DNA of 64,000 bases. Source: NORP233 sp050186825. Its GTDB lineage: Bacteria > Planctomycetota > J058. This document shows positions 34,783 to 43,775 of the stretch, one piece after another (positions within the stretch are counted from its first letter, which is position 1; each line of letters begins with the position of its first letter). The notes below the pieces were generated by a model that did not search any database, was not told the origin of the DNA, and was given only the letters and a program-made list of their open reading frames with translations. The stretch spans positions 124,001-188,000 of the forward strand of contig JBFWYD010000009.1 of the NCBI GenBank assembly GCA_050186825.1, read 5' to 3'. A program made the translations under genes and the position numbers.

Positions 34783-35346
34783 GTGTCCAAGCCCGAGCTC
34801 TACGTCAGCACCGACATCGAGACCGACGGCCCGATCCCCGGGCCCAACTCGATGCTCAGCTTCGCCTCGGCGGCCTTCGGCGCGGACGGGACCCTGCACG
34901 GGACCTTCTCGGCCAACCTCGAGACCCTGCCCGGCGCCGCCGGCGACCCCAAGACCATGGCCTGGTGGGAGGGCCAGCCCGAGGCCTGGGCGGCCCATCG
35001 CAAGGACCTCGAGCCGCCCGCGGCCGCCATGCAGCGCTACCTGGCCTGGGTGCGCGCCCTGCCCGGGTCGCCCGTGTTCGTGGGCTACCCGGCCGGCTTC
35101 GACTTCCTGTTCGTCTACTGGTACCTGATCCGCTTCGCGGGCGAGAGCCCCTTCAGCTTCTCGGCGCTGGACATCAAGAGCTACGCCTGCGCGCTCCTAC
35201 GCCGCCCCTACCGCGAGTCGACCAAGCGCAACATGCCGCGCCGCTGGTTCAGCGAGCGCAAGCACACCCACGTGGCCCTCGACGACGCGCTCGGGCAGGG
35301 CGAGCTGTTCGTGAACATGCTGCGCGAGAACACGAGCCGGCCCTGA
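34783..35346 (+). CDS. DEDDh-type 3'-5' exonuclease-like protein
   Basis: This 187-residue DnaQ/RNase H-fold exonuclease has motif I STDIETDGPIPG (Asp and Glu about 10-12), motif II around VGYPAGFDFLF and motif III HVALDDALGQGEL (His and Asp about 165-169). It resembles small exoribonucleases of the RNase T/Rv2179c type. The target is probably RNA or single-stranded DNA. GTG start with GGAGG upstream; it may be read through from the isc operon. Confidence 0.8.
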   Translation: MSKPELYVSTDIETDGPIPGPNSMLSFASAAFGADGTLHGTFSANLETLPGAAGDPKTMAWWEGQPEAWAAHRKDLEPPAAAMQRYLAWVRALPGSPVFVGYPAGFDFLFVYWYLIRFAGESPFSFSALDIKSYACALLRRPYRESTKRNMPRRWFSERKHTHVALDDALGQGELFVNMLRENTSRP

Positions 35347-35384
35347 CCCTGGCTGCGGCGGTCCCGCTGGGGCTGAAGCTCTAC

Positions 35385-35921
35385 ATGGGCAGCTACCTGG
35401 CCCTGAGCGCGGTCTTGCTCGCCGCGTGCGCGGCGCGCCGCCGCGACCTGACCGTGCTCCAGCCCGTGTACTGGAGCTTCCTGCTCCGGCCCTGGAAGCT
35501 CGCGAGCTTCGCCGTGCTCGGGCTCGGGATCACCCTCCCCGCGCCCTACCTCGACTACCACTCGTGGGACGTCCCAATCGCCGCGGGTCAGGCCGTCCTG
35601 TCCTTCCTGCTCGCGCCCTGGTCGGTCGGCGTCCTGGCGCGCGCCCTTCGGGCGCGGCGCGCCGGCTTCCCGGAGGCGACCGCCCTGTGGGCGCTCCTGG
35701 TCACCAGCTGCTGGTGGGTCGAGGTCTACCTGCTCCTGCGCGATGGGAGCTACATGCCGGACTGGCTGGCCAACTGCCTGGTCAGCCCGGCCTGCTTCGT
35801 GGCCGTCGGGCTGCTGTGGAACGTGGAGCGGCGGGGCCCCGGCTACTACCACTTCGCCTTCCTGCGCGAGGCGTGGCCGGCCCCCCTCGGGCAAGAGGTC
35901 CCCGGCGGTGCGTCCGGCTAG
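35385..35921 (+). CDS. Polytopic membrane protein, unknown function
   Basis: This protein of about 178 residues has four to five hydrophobic segments (YLALSAVLLAACAA, LASFAVLGLGITLPA, AGQAVLSFLLAPWSVGVLA, ATALWALLVTSCWWVEVYLL, CLVSPACFVAVGLLW). Trp and Tyr are abundant near membrane borders. No family was recognised. The ATG at 35385 is a conservative choice; the frame is open upstream across the exonuclease stop, so a non-ATG start near 35343-35352 is possible. Confidence 0.55.
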   Translation: MGSYLALSAVLLAACAARRRDLTVLQPVYWSFLLRPWKLASFAVLGLGITLPAPYLDYHSWDVPIAAGQAVLSFLLAPWSVGVLARALRARRAGFPEATALWALLVTSCWWVEVYLLLRDGSYMPDWLANCLVSPACFVAVGLLWNVERRGPGYYHFAFLREAWPAPLGQEVPGGASG

Positions 35922-36048
35922 GACAGGTCGCTGTTCTCGAGCCGGTCCTGCACAGCGCCGCCCGGGGGTGGGGGCCGGGGTGGGTGCTCCCCTCCCCTGC
36001 CCCGGCCAGGATCTTCGATCCCGCGCGCGGGCGAAACGGAGAGGGGCC

Positions 36049-36993
36049 TCAGCGCGCCGAGCGGCGCCGCGCGTCCCAGGCCAGCCAGCGGGCGCGGGCG
36101 GTCGGGATCGCGCAGAGGTGGACCCGGCCGCCCTCGAGGTAGTAGTCGAGCCGGTCGCCGAGGCCCATGAAGTCGCAGCCGGTGAGGTGCTCGAGCACGG
36201 CGCCCAGGGCCGGGTCCCCGTAGCCGTCGCCCTCGTGCTCCCAGGCCGGGGCGTCGAGCAGGGCCTGCTCGACGGCGACCCCGCGCACGTCCCGGAGCGC
36301 GAGCAGGCGCGCCGTCTTGAAGCTCCCGTCCCCGTCGGGGGAGCCGATCCGGTTCACGTGCATCCGGACGGGGCCCTCGGGCTGCTCCGGCTCCTCCTGG
36401 CCCGGGATCGCGAGTCGCCGCGCGGCGAGGGCCGCGGGCAGCGGCTGGTGCACGGGCGCGTCGGCGAGCCGGTAGCGCTGGAGCGCCTTCACGAAGGCCC
36501 AGTCGTTGGGGCCGCCGGCGCGCAGCAGCGTGAGCAGGCGCGGCGCGTCGCTGGCCCAGGGGTCGCGGATCAGGAGGGCCAGGACCTCGACCTGGAGCTC
36601 GGGCTCGCTCAGCAGCTCGAGCAGCGCCCCGCGGGCGGGGGCGTAGCGGAAGCCCTCGATGAGCCGCCCGATCTGCCGGCCGCGGATCCCCATGCAGTGG
36701 AGCGTGAGCAGGGCGCCGCTGCGCGTGTGCCGGCTTGCGCCGTGGCGGGCGAGCGCCAGGAGGCCGGGGATCGCGCGGGCGTCCGCCGACGCCAGGCGGC
36801 GCATGTCGCGCGTGTAGCCGATCCAGTAGGCCTTCCAGGGGATCTCGAGCTCCCACTCGCCGGCGAGGCGACCGAGGAGCGCGGCGACCTCGGCGTCGTT
36901 CGGGGGCGCGGGCTCGGGCGCGCGGGGCGCCGCGAGGCCGGTCGAAGCGCAGGTGAGGAGGAGCGTGAGCGCGAGGAGCGTGCTGCGAATCAT
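36049..36993 (-). CDS. Exported HEAT-like helical protein, unknown function
   Basis: This 314-residue protein has a signal peptide (LLALTLLLTCASTGLAAP, about 5-22). A helical body includes HEAT-like helices (AIPGLLALARHG, SGALLTLHCMGIRG, ALLELLSEPELQVEVLALLI). The C-terminal part has GCDFMGLGDRLDYYLEGG. No catalytic motif is seen. It is transcribed in the same direction as, and downstream of, the small zinc-ribbon gene. Confidence 0.65.
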   Translation of the reverse strand: MIRSTLLALTLLLTCASTGLAAPRAPEPAPPNDAEVAALLGRLAGEWELEIPWKAYWIGYTRDMRRLASADARAIPGLLALARHGASRHTRSGALLTLHCMGIRGRQIGRLIEGFRYAPARGALLELLSEPELQVEVLALLIRDPWASDAPRLLTLLRAGGPNDWAFVKALQRYRLADAPVHQPLPAALAARRLAIPGQEEPEQPEGPVRMHVNRIGSPDGDGSFKTARLLALRDVRGVAVEQALLDAPAWEHEGDGYGDPALGAVLEHLTGCDFMGLGDRLDYYLEGGRVHLCAIPTARARWLAWDARRRSAR

Positions 36994-37032
36994 GGGGCGT
37001 TGAGACGCCCGGGCGGCCTGGTCGGTTCTGGC

Positions 37033-37221
37033 TCAGCCTCCCCGCAGCGCGCGCCAGACGATCCAGGCGAAGAGGCCGACCAGGCCCAGGGCCATGAGCG
37101 GGAGGTTCCAGCTCTCGCTCGTGGGCATCCAGCAGGCGCAGTGGGGGCAGCGCAGGTGCCCGACCGAGCCCGCGACGGCCATCGTCCCCGCGCAGGAGCG
37201 ACAGGTCCGGGTCCCGAGCAT
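37033..37221 (-). CDS. 62-residue zinc-ribbon membrane peptide
   Basis: This tiny protein has two Cys pairs (CRSC at about 7-10, CPHC at about 25-28) forming a predicted zinc ribbon. A single C-terminal membrane helix follows (LMALGLVGLFAWIVWRAL, about 42-59). It starts 4 bp after the upstream gene stops, which supports translation. Function unknown; architecture matches a tail-anchored metal-binding peptide. Confidence 0.65.
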   Translation of the reverse strand: MLGTRTCRSCAGTMAVAGSVGHLRCPHCACWMPTSESWNLPLMALGLVGLFAWIVWRALRGG

Positions 37222-37225
37222 GGCG

Positions 37226-38050
37226 CTACTCCAGCACGATGAAGCGCGAGCGCGCCTGCTGGCGCCCGTAGGTGCGCGTGATGTCGCGCGGGGCGGGCGC
37301 CGGGGCGGCCTCCTCCCGGCGCTTCCGCTTGCGGCCCTTGCGCACCACGGTCGTCGGCGGCGGCGCGTCGTCGGCGGGCGCCTCGCGGCCGTGCTTGCCG
37401 ATCCAGCGCTGCGCCCGGTGAAAGAACACGTCGAAGTCGACGGCCGACATGGGCTGCGCGAAGTAGGTGTCGCGGCGCACGGGGATCAGCCGGCAGAGCG
37501 GCTCGCCCTGGGCGATCTCGATCCGCTTCGCGCTCGGGTCGAGCTCGAGCACGCAGTGCCAGGGGTAGCTGGCGGGGTACCAGTCGGTCTCGATCAGGGC
37601 CGTCAGCGCGCGCCAGCCGCGCCGGTCGCGGTTGGGCACCTCGGTCATCAGCAGCAGCTCGTTCGGGTCGGTGCGCAGGTAGAGGAAGCTCGAGACCTTC
37701 ACCTGGTGGCGCACGACCTCGTAGACGTGGTCGTCGATCGGGTGGGGGACCTTCTGGCCCTTGTCCCAGAACCAGGCGTAGACCTGGTAGAGCGGCTCGC
37801 CCTCGTCCTCGTCGTTGGGCGACCACAGCCAGTCGCTCATGACCTCGACCTCGTTCGCGCAGCGCCAGGCCCCGTCCCGCTGCTCGAGCACCAGGTCGAA
37901 GTTGGCCAGCACGTCGAAGCCGAAGCCGTTGGCCGCCCGCATCGGCGGGCACTCCTCCGGCCACCCGCGCCCGGGCGGCCGCTTCTCGTAGACGTCGCGC
38001 GCCGGCGCGGGGTCGAGGATCTGGTCCTTGAACTTGAAGAAGTGGAGCAT
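37226..38050 (-). CDS. Unassigned cytoplasmic protein (possibly DUF6065-like)
   Basis: This 274-residue protein starts MLHFFKFKDQILDP. Conserved-looking segments include PPMRAANGFGFDVLANFD, FLYLRTDPNELLLMTEVPN and the aromatic-rich DWYPASYPWHCVLELD. A Lys/Arg/Pro-rich C-terminus ends in TYGRQQARSRFIVLE. The layout vaguely recalls DUF6065 proteins, but this was not verified. The ATG at 38050 is preferred; the frame continues 34 residues upstream without conserved character. It lies 4 bp upstream of the zinc-ribbon peptide gene. Confidence 0.6.
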   Translation of the reverse strand: MLHFFKFKDQILDPAPARDVYEKRPPGRGWPEECPPMRAANGFGFDVLANFDLVLEQRDGAWRCANEVEVMSDWLWSPNDEDEGEPLYQVYAWFWDKGQKVPHPIDDHVYEVVRHQVKVSSFLYLRTDPNELLLMTEVPNRDRRGWRALTALIETDWYPASYPWHCVLELDPSAKRIEIAQGEPLCRLIPVRRDTYFAQPMSAVDFDVFFHRAQRWIGKHGREAPADDAPPPTTVVRKGRKRKRREEAAPAPAPRDITRTYGRQQARSRFIVLE

Positions 38051-38196
38051 GCCGCGTTGATACCAGACGGGCCGGGCGAGAGGGGCCGCGAGGTGGATAG
38101 CCCACTGCGCCTCGCCTTCCTCGGGCCAATCTCTCCTCCTGTTGACCAGCACCTCGACCGCGGGTGAGCGGTGTGATGGCTCCAGGAGCGCCGCCG

Positions 38197-38733
38197 ATGA
38201 AGCAAGGGGAATCGGAGCTCGGAACGCGGGGCCGACCGCGGATCGCCAGCCTCGCGCTGGCCGCGCTCGTCGCGGCCGTGCTGGTCGGCATCGGCTGGGG
38301 GGTGCGGGCGAAGCCGTGGCAAGCAGCCCAGGTCGACTCCGAGTGGGCTGCGCGCACGGCGCACGTCGCGGCTCCCCTGGTCGCTGCGCTCGAGGGCTAC
38401 CGGCGCGCCAAGGGAGCCTACCCAGACAGCCTCCAGGGGGTCGTGCCTGGCTACCTGAGCTCCTTGCCCGCGCCCGTGGCCCATCCCAGCGGGTCCGGCG
38501 GCGATGCGTGGTACTACCGCCGGGACTCCGACCACGGGTACGTCCTGGCCGTGACCGCGCTGCACTGGGTGAGCAGCTTCGATGTGCTGCTCCGCCACGG
38601 CGACGCCGGAGACGAGGACTGGGCAGGCCGGGGCGTGCGCGCGTTCCCCTGCGCAGAGGGGTGGGTCTACCTGGTTGGCGGGAGCGCGCTCTTCAAACAC
38701 GTGGGGCTGGGCGAGGCCCATCCCGGCGGTTGA
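38197..38733 (+). CDS. Membrane-anchored pseudopilin-like protein
   Basis: This 178-residue protein has a short basic N-terminus and one membrane helix (IASLALAALVAAVLVGIGWGV, about 14-34). A stretch ALEGYRRAKGAYPDSLQGVVPGYL resembles the helix and loop of GspG-type pseudopilins (xAIExYRxxxGxYPxSLxxL). A Trp/Tyr-rich beta region follows. The prepilin cleavage motif is missing, so it is a fold-level resemblance. The ATG at 38197 has AGGAG at 8-base spacing; ATG 38176 and GTG 38164 are alternatives. Confidence 0.55.
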   Translation: MKQGESELGTRGRPRIASLALAALVAAVLVGIGWGVRAKPWQAAQVDSEWAARTAHVAAPLVAALEGYRRAKGAYPDSLQGVVPGYLSSLPAPVAHPSGSGGDAWYYRRDSDHGYVLAVTALHWVSSFDVLLRHGDAGDEDWAGRGVRAFPCAEGWVYLVGGSALFKHVGLGEAHPGG

Positions 38734-39049
38734 GGGGAAGCGTGCGTCGCGGTCGCACGAGTCGCTTCGTGGGCCTGCGCCCGATTCCCGAATCCTGACC
38801 GCAGCCCGCACGCCCGACGCGATTCCCAGGCCACGCCGCGCGCCCCTCGAGCCGCAGCGCTTGCTGGACCGACGCAGATCGTCACTTCGCCGGTCCACGG
38901 TGTGATTCCCCCAAAGGGCGGGTGGGGGCTTGGGACGGCCGTTCCATAGGCCTGTACGTGGTCGCAAGTCGCAGGCCGCTCCCAAGCGCGAGCGCCCTCA
39001 CCCCACCCAGGCCAGCCGCTCCCCTCCCCTAGCGGTAGGGTGGCCGACC
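38734..39049. other. 316-bp gap without recognised gene
   Basis: No coding region, tRNA or strong hairpin is evident. The right part is pyrimidine-rich with several runs of C. It presumably carries the promoter of the HAD gene, but no good -35/-10 pair was found. Confidence 0.5.
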
Positions 39050-39709
39050 ATGACCCTCCGCGGCCTCCTGTTCGACCTCGACGGGACCCTCGTCGACTCG
39101 CTGCCCGACATCGGCGGCGCCATGAACGCCGTCCTCGCGGAGCTCGAGCTCCCGCAGCACCCGCTCCTGGCCTACCGCGAGAAGGTCGGCGAGGGGGTGG
39201 GGCGGCTGGTCGAGCGCGCGCTGCCCGCCGACCGCCCCGACCTCCAGCCCGCCGCCGTGGCGCGCTTCCGCGAGGTCTACGGGGCGCGCCTGATCCAGGA
39301 GACGCGCCCCTACCCGGGGATCGCCGAGCTGCTCGACGGGCTCGCCGCGCTGGGTGTCCCCTGCGCGGTGTGCAGCAACAAGCCCCAGGACATGACCGAG
39401 CGGGTGACGGCGGCGCTGCTCGGGCGCTGGACGTGGTTCGGGGTCGAGGGCCAGCGCGAGGGCCGACCCCACAAGCCCGACCCGACCATGGCCCTCGAGC
39501 TCGCCGCGCGCCTCGGCGCCGAGCCGCGCGACCTCGGCTTCGTGGGCGACACGAAGACCGACATGGACACCGCGCGCGGGGCCGGAATGGTCCCCGTGGG
39601 CGTTCTGTGGGGTTTCCGAGCCCGCGCGGAGCTCGAGGCTCACGGAGCACGGGTCGTCGTCGAGGCTCCCGGTGAGCTGTTGGAGTGGGCCCAGACGAGC
39701 GCGCCCTGA
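39050..39709 (+). CDS. gph: HAD-family phosphatase (phosphoglycolate phosphatase-like)
   Basis: This 219-residue HAD hydrolase has motif I LFDLDGTLVDS (about 6-16), motif II VCSNKPQ, the motif III Lys in RPHKPDP and motif IV FVGDTKTDMDTARGAG. The helical cap domain between motifs I and II fits the Gph group that removes 2-phosphoglycolate; other small phosphate esters are possible. The ATG at 39050 is where homology starts. Confidence 0.85.
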   Translation: MTLRGLLFDLDGTLVDSLPDIGGAMNAVLAELELPQHPLLAYREKVGEGVGRLVERALPADRPDLQPAAVARFREVYGARLIQETRPYPGIAELLDGLAALGVPCAVCSNKPQDMTERVTAALLGRWTWFGVEGQREGRPHKPDPTMALELAARLGAEPRDLGFVGDTKTDMDTARGAGMVPVGVLWGFRARAELEAHGARVVVEAPGELLEWAQTSAP

Positions 39710-39719
39710 CCGCGCCCGC

Positions 39720-40766
39720 TCAGAGCCCGTTGACCTGCCGCATGGCCTCCTCAGCGGCCTCGGTGGCGAGGTGGACACGAACCGCGACCAGCTCGCTGTC
39801 CTCGTAGACCCGGAGCACCGGGAAGAAGCCGTCGCCCCAGGTGGTGTTGAAACCGCACATCTCCGCTCCGCCGACCTCGACCGTCCCCGACTCCGTGGGG
39901 GTGGCCCGGATCTGGCCGAGGATGGCGTAGTGATCGGAGTGCGGCCGGAAGTCACACGCCGCCCGCAGGCCGCGACGGTCCCGCAAGCGCTCGACCTCGA
40001 CGCAGCGCTTCACCGCCACCTCGACGGGCTGATCGAGCCAGCCGAAGGTGTCGCCCTCCAGCGCCGGCGCCTTGGTCAGTCGCGCCAGCTCCTCGCCGTG
40101 CAGCCCCCAGAAGACGCAGTCCGCCAGGCCATCGCGAGGCTCGTCATGATTCCAGGAGCGCAGCGCGTCCAGGTCGCCGAACAGGATGCGCGACCAGTCC
40201 ACGGCCACGAAGCCAGCCCGCTCGAGCCTGCACGCCGCGGCGCCGGGACGCAGCCTGAGCTCGACGTGTTCCCACAGGCCTGCGAAGACCCCCTCTGCGA
40301 CGCGCTCCCCGCGCAGCTCCAAGGGCCGATCCCGGGGCAGGCCCTGGACGCCGACCGCGGTCAGACCGTGGAAGAAGACCGAGCCCGCGCCCAGCCCGTG
40401 TTCCAGCGCGCGCTCCAGCCGAGTCCGATGCGGAACGCGGGCCGGGAGAGGCCGCAAGTCGGCATCCAGCGCCTTCTCGCTCAGGGTCTGCCGGAAGAGC
40501 TCCGTCAGCTTCCCTTCCCACCCGGCCGGGACGTCGTAGAGGAAGCGCGGATCCGGCTGACTCCCGAAGGCCAGGCCGGCCCGCTCGGCGTCGGGGCCGA
40601 TCAGCTCGAAGTCCGAGCCGGCGTTCGCGGCAGCCATGTGGTCGGGGTCCAGGATCCCCTCGGGTACGAGCGGAGGCCGGTCATCGCTCCAGAGGGGGAG
40701 CAGGCCGCAGTCCACCACCAGGAGCGTGCCGGAAGGAACGGTCACCTCACCGAGGAGCTCGCTCAC
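39720..40766 (-). CDS. Unassigned protein with DUF4241-like C-terminus
   Basis: This 348-residue soluble protein contains a C-terminal stretch GFNTTWGDGFFPVLRVYED that resembles the WGDGxYP motif of DUF4241 proteins, a family often seen among immunity-type genes. No catalytic motif is visible elsewhere. GTG start, 4 bp after the upstream gene, so the two are probably one transcript. Function unknown. Confidence 0.6.
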   Translation of the reverse strand: MSELLGEVTVPSGTLLVVDCGLLPLWSDDRPPLVPEGILDPDHMAAANAGSDFELIGPDAERAGLAFGSQPDPRFLYDVPAGWEGKLTELFRQTLSEKALDADLRPLPARVPHRTRLERALEHGLGAGSVFFHGLTAVGVQGLPRDRPLELRGERVAEGVFAGLWEHVELRLRPGAAACRLERAGFVAVDWSRILFGDLDALRSWNHDEPRDGLADCVFWGLHGEELARLTKAPALEGDTFGWLDQPVEVAVKRCVEVERLRDRRGLRAACDFRPHSDHYAILGQIRATPTESGTVEVGGAEMCGFNTTWGDGFFPVLRVYEDSELVAVRVHLATEAAEEAMRQVNGL

Positions 40767-40770
40767 GCGC

Positions 40771-41682
40771 TCACCTCCCGGCTCGGACGGCCTCGACCAG
40801 CTCGCGGGTCATGACCTGGCTGAGCGCGGCCCGCGCCGGGCGCTCCTCGCCGAGCGGGACCCCGGGCAGCGCGAGGAGCGACCTCCAGAGCCCCGCCGGC
40901 GGCTCGTCGCCCTCGTAGAACACGTTGCGGTAGGCGGCCCGCACCTTCTGCAGGCCGTCGTCGGTCTGGAACACGGAGCCCGCCGGAACGACGGGGTAGG
41001 CGTCGAGGACCTCGTCCACGCGCTCCGCGGGGACGTACCGCGGCGCGCTCAGGCCCTCGCCCACGAGGATCACCTGGTCGAGGCCCTGGGGCAGCGCGAT
41101 CGGGATCGCCTCGCCCCACACCGCGCACACCTGCACGCGCTCCGGCTCGTCGGGGAAGACCAGGAACATGGCCGTGGGCACGAAGCCGCCGGCGAGCGTG
41201 CCCTCGAACTCCTGCATCAGCCCGTTCCGCAGGTAGTTCCAGCTCCACCAGCGCTCCAGCTCCGCGGCGGGCAGGGTCAGGGGCGACTCCTCCGGATGCC
41301 GGCCGAGGATCGCCTGGTGCCCGAAGGCGTTGCCCGCGTTCCAGCCGCGCAGGAAGCCATCTGGGGAGTAAGCGCCTTCGCCCATCCCGTCGGCCTGCGG
41401 GTCGTCCACGGTGAGCCCGAAGCGCTCCACGAAGCGCGTCAGCTCGACCTCGGCCTCGAGGCCGAACACGTGCGGCCGGTAGTAGTTGACGTTGAAGGCC
41501 ACGGGCAGGCGGCCCTCCTCCTGCTCGTCGCCGAGCTCGAAGGAGAAGTAGACGCTCGTGTCGGGGTTCTCGTAGAAGGCCCGCTCCTCGTCGACCTCGA
41601 AGTGCGGCCGCTCGCCGAAGTAGGCGCGCAGCTCGCGCGCGGTCACGGGCCGCTCGGCCTTGAACCAGAGGTCGTAGCTCAC
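40771..41682 (-). CDS. Unassigned soluble protein
   Basis: This 303-residue protein begins SYDLWFKAERPVTARELRAY and contains VYFSFELGDEQEEGRLPVAF, VNYYRPHVFGLEAEVEL and AMFLVFPDEPERVQVCAVWG. The N-terminal two thirds read like small bacterial proteins of polymorphic-toxin immunity type, but no family is assigned with confidence. The GTG at 41682 has GAGGA upstream. It is the first gene of a pair with the DUF4241-like gene; the frame is open further upstream but antisense-like. Confidence 0.6.
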   Translation of the reverse strand: MSYDLWFKAERPVTARELRAYFGERPHFEVDEERAFYENPDTSVYFSFELGDEQEEGRLPVAFNVNYYRPHVFGLEAEVELTRFVERFGLTVDDPQADGMGEGAYSPDGFLRGWNAGNAFGHQAILGRHPEESPLTLPAAELERWWSWNYLRNGLMQEFEGTLAGGFVPTAMFLVFPDEPERVQVCAVWGEAIPIALPQGLDQVILVGEGLSAPRYVPAERVDEVLDAYPVVPAGSVFQTDDGLQKVRAAYRNVFYEGDEPPAGLWRSLLALPGVPLGEERPARAALSQVMTRELVEAVRAGR

Positions 41683-41720
41683 TTCGAATCCTCCCCGCGG
41701 ACGCGGCCGCGCTGTGGAGC

Positions 41721-43070
41721 CTAGCGCGCCCCCTCGCCGCGCACCTCCCGACCTCGACGCCCGGTCCCGACCAGGGCCTCGAGCTCCTCGTACTGGGCGC
41801 GCGTCAGCCCCAGCCCGTCGAGCTGCAGGTGGCGCAGTCGCGGGACGAGGGCGCGCAGGAGCGGCAGGGAGGCCTCGCCGACCCCGGGAGCGTGGCGGAG
41901 CGTGAGGCTCTCGAGTCTCGGCGACCAGGCCTGGGCCAGGTGGGCGAGGTGATCGTCGGTCAGCCAGAGCGTGTTGAGGTAGAGCACCTCCAGCCGCTGC
42001 AGGCGGTGCAGCCAGCGCAGCCCCTGGCCGGTCAGCCCGCGGTCGTGGTCCTCGATGAACAGCTGCTCCAGCCCCTCGAGCCGCTCCCAGCCGTGCAGCC
42101 CCACGTCGCGCAGGCCCTGGCCCAGGCACACGTCCAGGTGCCTCAGGCCGGGGTGGAGCGCGACCTCGCGCAGGACCTTGGGAGCGGCGCCCGCGTGGCT
42201 CACGATCCCGAGCTGCTCCAGGCTCAGCCCGGCGAGCGCGGCCAGGAAGCCCGCCCGGAGCGGCGACCCCTCGTCGCCACTGCAGCGCAGCCGGCGCAGG
42301 CGGCCGAGGGCGGCCAGGAGCTCGCCCCCCTCGCGGTCCAGGGGGCACCAGGCCTGGCCGAAGTCCAGCGCCTCGACCCGCTCGAAGCGTGGGAGCAGCT
42401 CGACCGCCTCGCGCTCCAGGACGCCCAGGCGCAGGTCGCGGACCCGGGGCGCGACGCGCAGGATCTGCTCGAGCGCGCCGCGGTCCTGCCGGCCGCAGTC
42501 GAGCCACAGCCGGTCCTCGACCTGCGGGAGGGCTCGAGGCGCGTCCTCGTTCGACTCGAAGCCGCGCACGGTCAGGTCGACGAGCCCGGGTAGGAGCGAG
42601 GGAGGCTGCTCCGGCCCCCGGCCCTCGCTCCGCCAGTGGAGGTCGAGGAAGTCCAGGCGCGCCGGGCCCAGCCGCGGCAGCGCTCCTGGCGGCGTCGCCT
42701 CGGTGCATAGGAGGGCGATCCGGAGCGGCTCGCCCTCGAGCTGCGCGAAGAGCTGGTTCAGGCAGCGGGCGGTCGCGGGCCACGTCTCCACCCGCACCTT
42801 CAGGAACAGCGCCGCGTGCGGCGGGACCTCCACCCGGCGCTCGAGCCCCTCCTCGATCTCGAGCGGCGGACCCCAGGCGCCGGCCTTGACCTCGCTGACT
42901 TCCGGCGGAAGGCTCAGGGCGCGGCCCGGGCGCACGCGCGTGAAGATCAGGTCCAGGGGCGGGTCCACCCCGGCCCGCGCGCAGGCCTGGAGGTAGCGCT
43001 CCCCGGCCTCGACCTCGCCCGGCGCCGCTTGCCAGGCGAGCTCGGCCTCCCTCAGCGTCCGGTCGCTCAC
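41721..43070 (-). CDS. Leucine-rich-repeat protein
   Basis: This 449-residue protein has a helical N-terminal region (LREAELAWQAAPGEVEAGER) followed by irregular leucine-rich repeats over about residues 140-440 (LGPARLDFLDLHW, LPRFERVEALDFG, LHPGLRHLDVCLG, LEGLEQLFIEDHD, LHRLQRLEVLYLN, SPRLESLTLRHAPG). N-terminal TIGR02996-like pieces (REAELAWQAAPGE) are often attached to such LRRs in planctomycetes and myxobacteria. It is probably a protein-interaction surface. The GTG at 43070 has GGAGG upstream, divergent from the lipoprotein gene. Confidence 0.75.
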   Translation of the reverse strand: MSDRTLREAELAWQAAPGEVEAGERYLQACARAGVDPPLDLIFTRVRPGRALSLPPEVSEVKAGAWGPPLEIEEGLERRVEVPPHAALFLKVRVETWPATARCLNQLFAQLEGEPLRIALLCTEATPPGALPRLGPARLDFLDLHWRSEGRGPEQPPSLLPGLVDLTVRGFESNEDAPRALPQVEDRLWLDCGRQDRGALEQILRVAPRVRDLRLGVLEREAVELLPRFERVEALDFGQAWCPLDREGGELLAALGRLRRLRCSGDEGSPLRAGFLAALAGLSLEQLGIVSHAGAAPKVLREVALHPGLRHLDVCLGQGLRDVGLHGWERLEGLEQLFIEDHDRGLTGQGLRWLHRLQRLEVLYLNTLWLTDDHLAHLAQAWSPRLESLTLRHAPGVGEASLPLLRALVPRLRHLQLDGLGLTRAQYEELEALVGTGRRGREVRGEGAR

Positions 43071-43178
43071 GCGCGCCTCCGGCAGCACGATCCCATGCGA
43101 CGGGGAGCGGGGGGCGCCGCGCGAGCGCGGTCGATACAGTCCGCCCGTGGGGTCACCGCGACCTCCTGGAGGAGCTGC

Positions 43179-43772
43179 ATGGCCGGACTCTGGACGATCG
43201 GGCGCTGGGCGCTGGTGGCGGCGCTGACCGTCCTGGCTGGCTGCGGCGGCGTCCCCCACATGCGGGAGGCCGAGCCGGGCGAGCTCCTGAGCGCGCCGCC
43301 CGCGGGCAAGGTCCTCGTGAACTTCAACCGCGACAGCGGCTACGGCGGGCATCGGGTCTACGCCTTCTTCGACGGGACGCGGTTCGTCGGCTGCAACAAG
43401 GGCGCGCAGCGGGTCCAGTACGTGTGCGAGCCAGGCCAGCACGTGTTCATCGGCTACCTGACGAGCAGCATCTGGGCCACGGTGTCGGTGGTCGACGCGG
43501 AGCTCCTCCCCGACAAGGTCTACGACTGCATCGTGGACATCGGCTACTTCACCGCCATGATCGCGATGAACCCGCTCAAGCGCGGGGACGCCCGCCGCGG
43601 GCGCCTGGCCGACTGGGACGAGGACCAGGACACGCTGGTCCTCGACCCTGAGGGGCGCGCGGTGCGCTACGAGGCCGAGCAGGCCGAGACCAACCAGAAG
43701 ATCCTGGACGAGCACAAGACGAAGGAGCGGGACCCGGCCAAGGTCCTCGCCCCCGACGACCACCGCGACTAG
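43179..43772 (+). CDS. Lipoprotein, unknown function
   Basis: This 197-residue protein has a lipoprotein signal peptide ending in LAGC (Cys about residue 22), so it is probably anchored in an envelope membrane. The mature part includes NFNRDSGYGGHRVYAFFDGT, CEPGQHVFIGYL and a beta-rich body like small carbohydrate/ligand-binding lipoproteins with a PEGA-like feel, then a charged C-terminus. GGAGGAG precedes the ATG. The stop lies just before the NHL remnant. Confidence 0.75.
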   Translation: MAGLWTIGRWALVAALTVLAGCGGVPHMREAEPGELLSAPPAGKVLVNFNRDSGYGGHRVYAFFDGTRFVGCNKGAQRVQYVCEPGQHVFIGYLTSSIWATVSVVDAELLPDKVYDCIVDIGYFTAMIAMNPLKRGDARRGRLADWDEDQDTLVLDPEGRAVRYEAEQAETNQKILDEHKTKERDPAKVLAPDDHRD

Positions 43773-43775
43773 GCC

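Noticed and set aside
32407..34998. 863-codon open frame on the minus strand across hscA
   Set aside because: Antisense shadow of hscA and fdx, with no recognisable domain.
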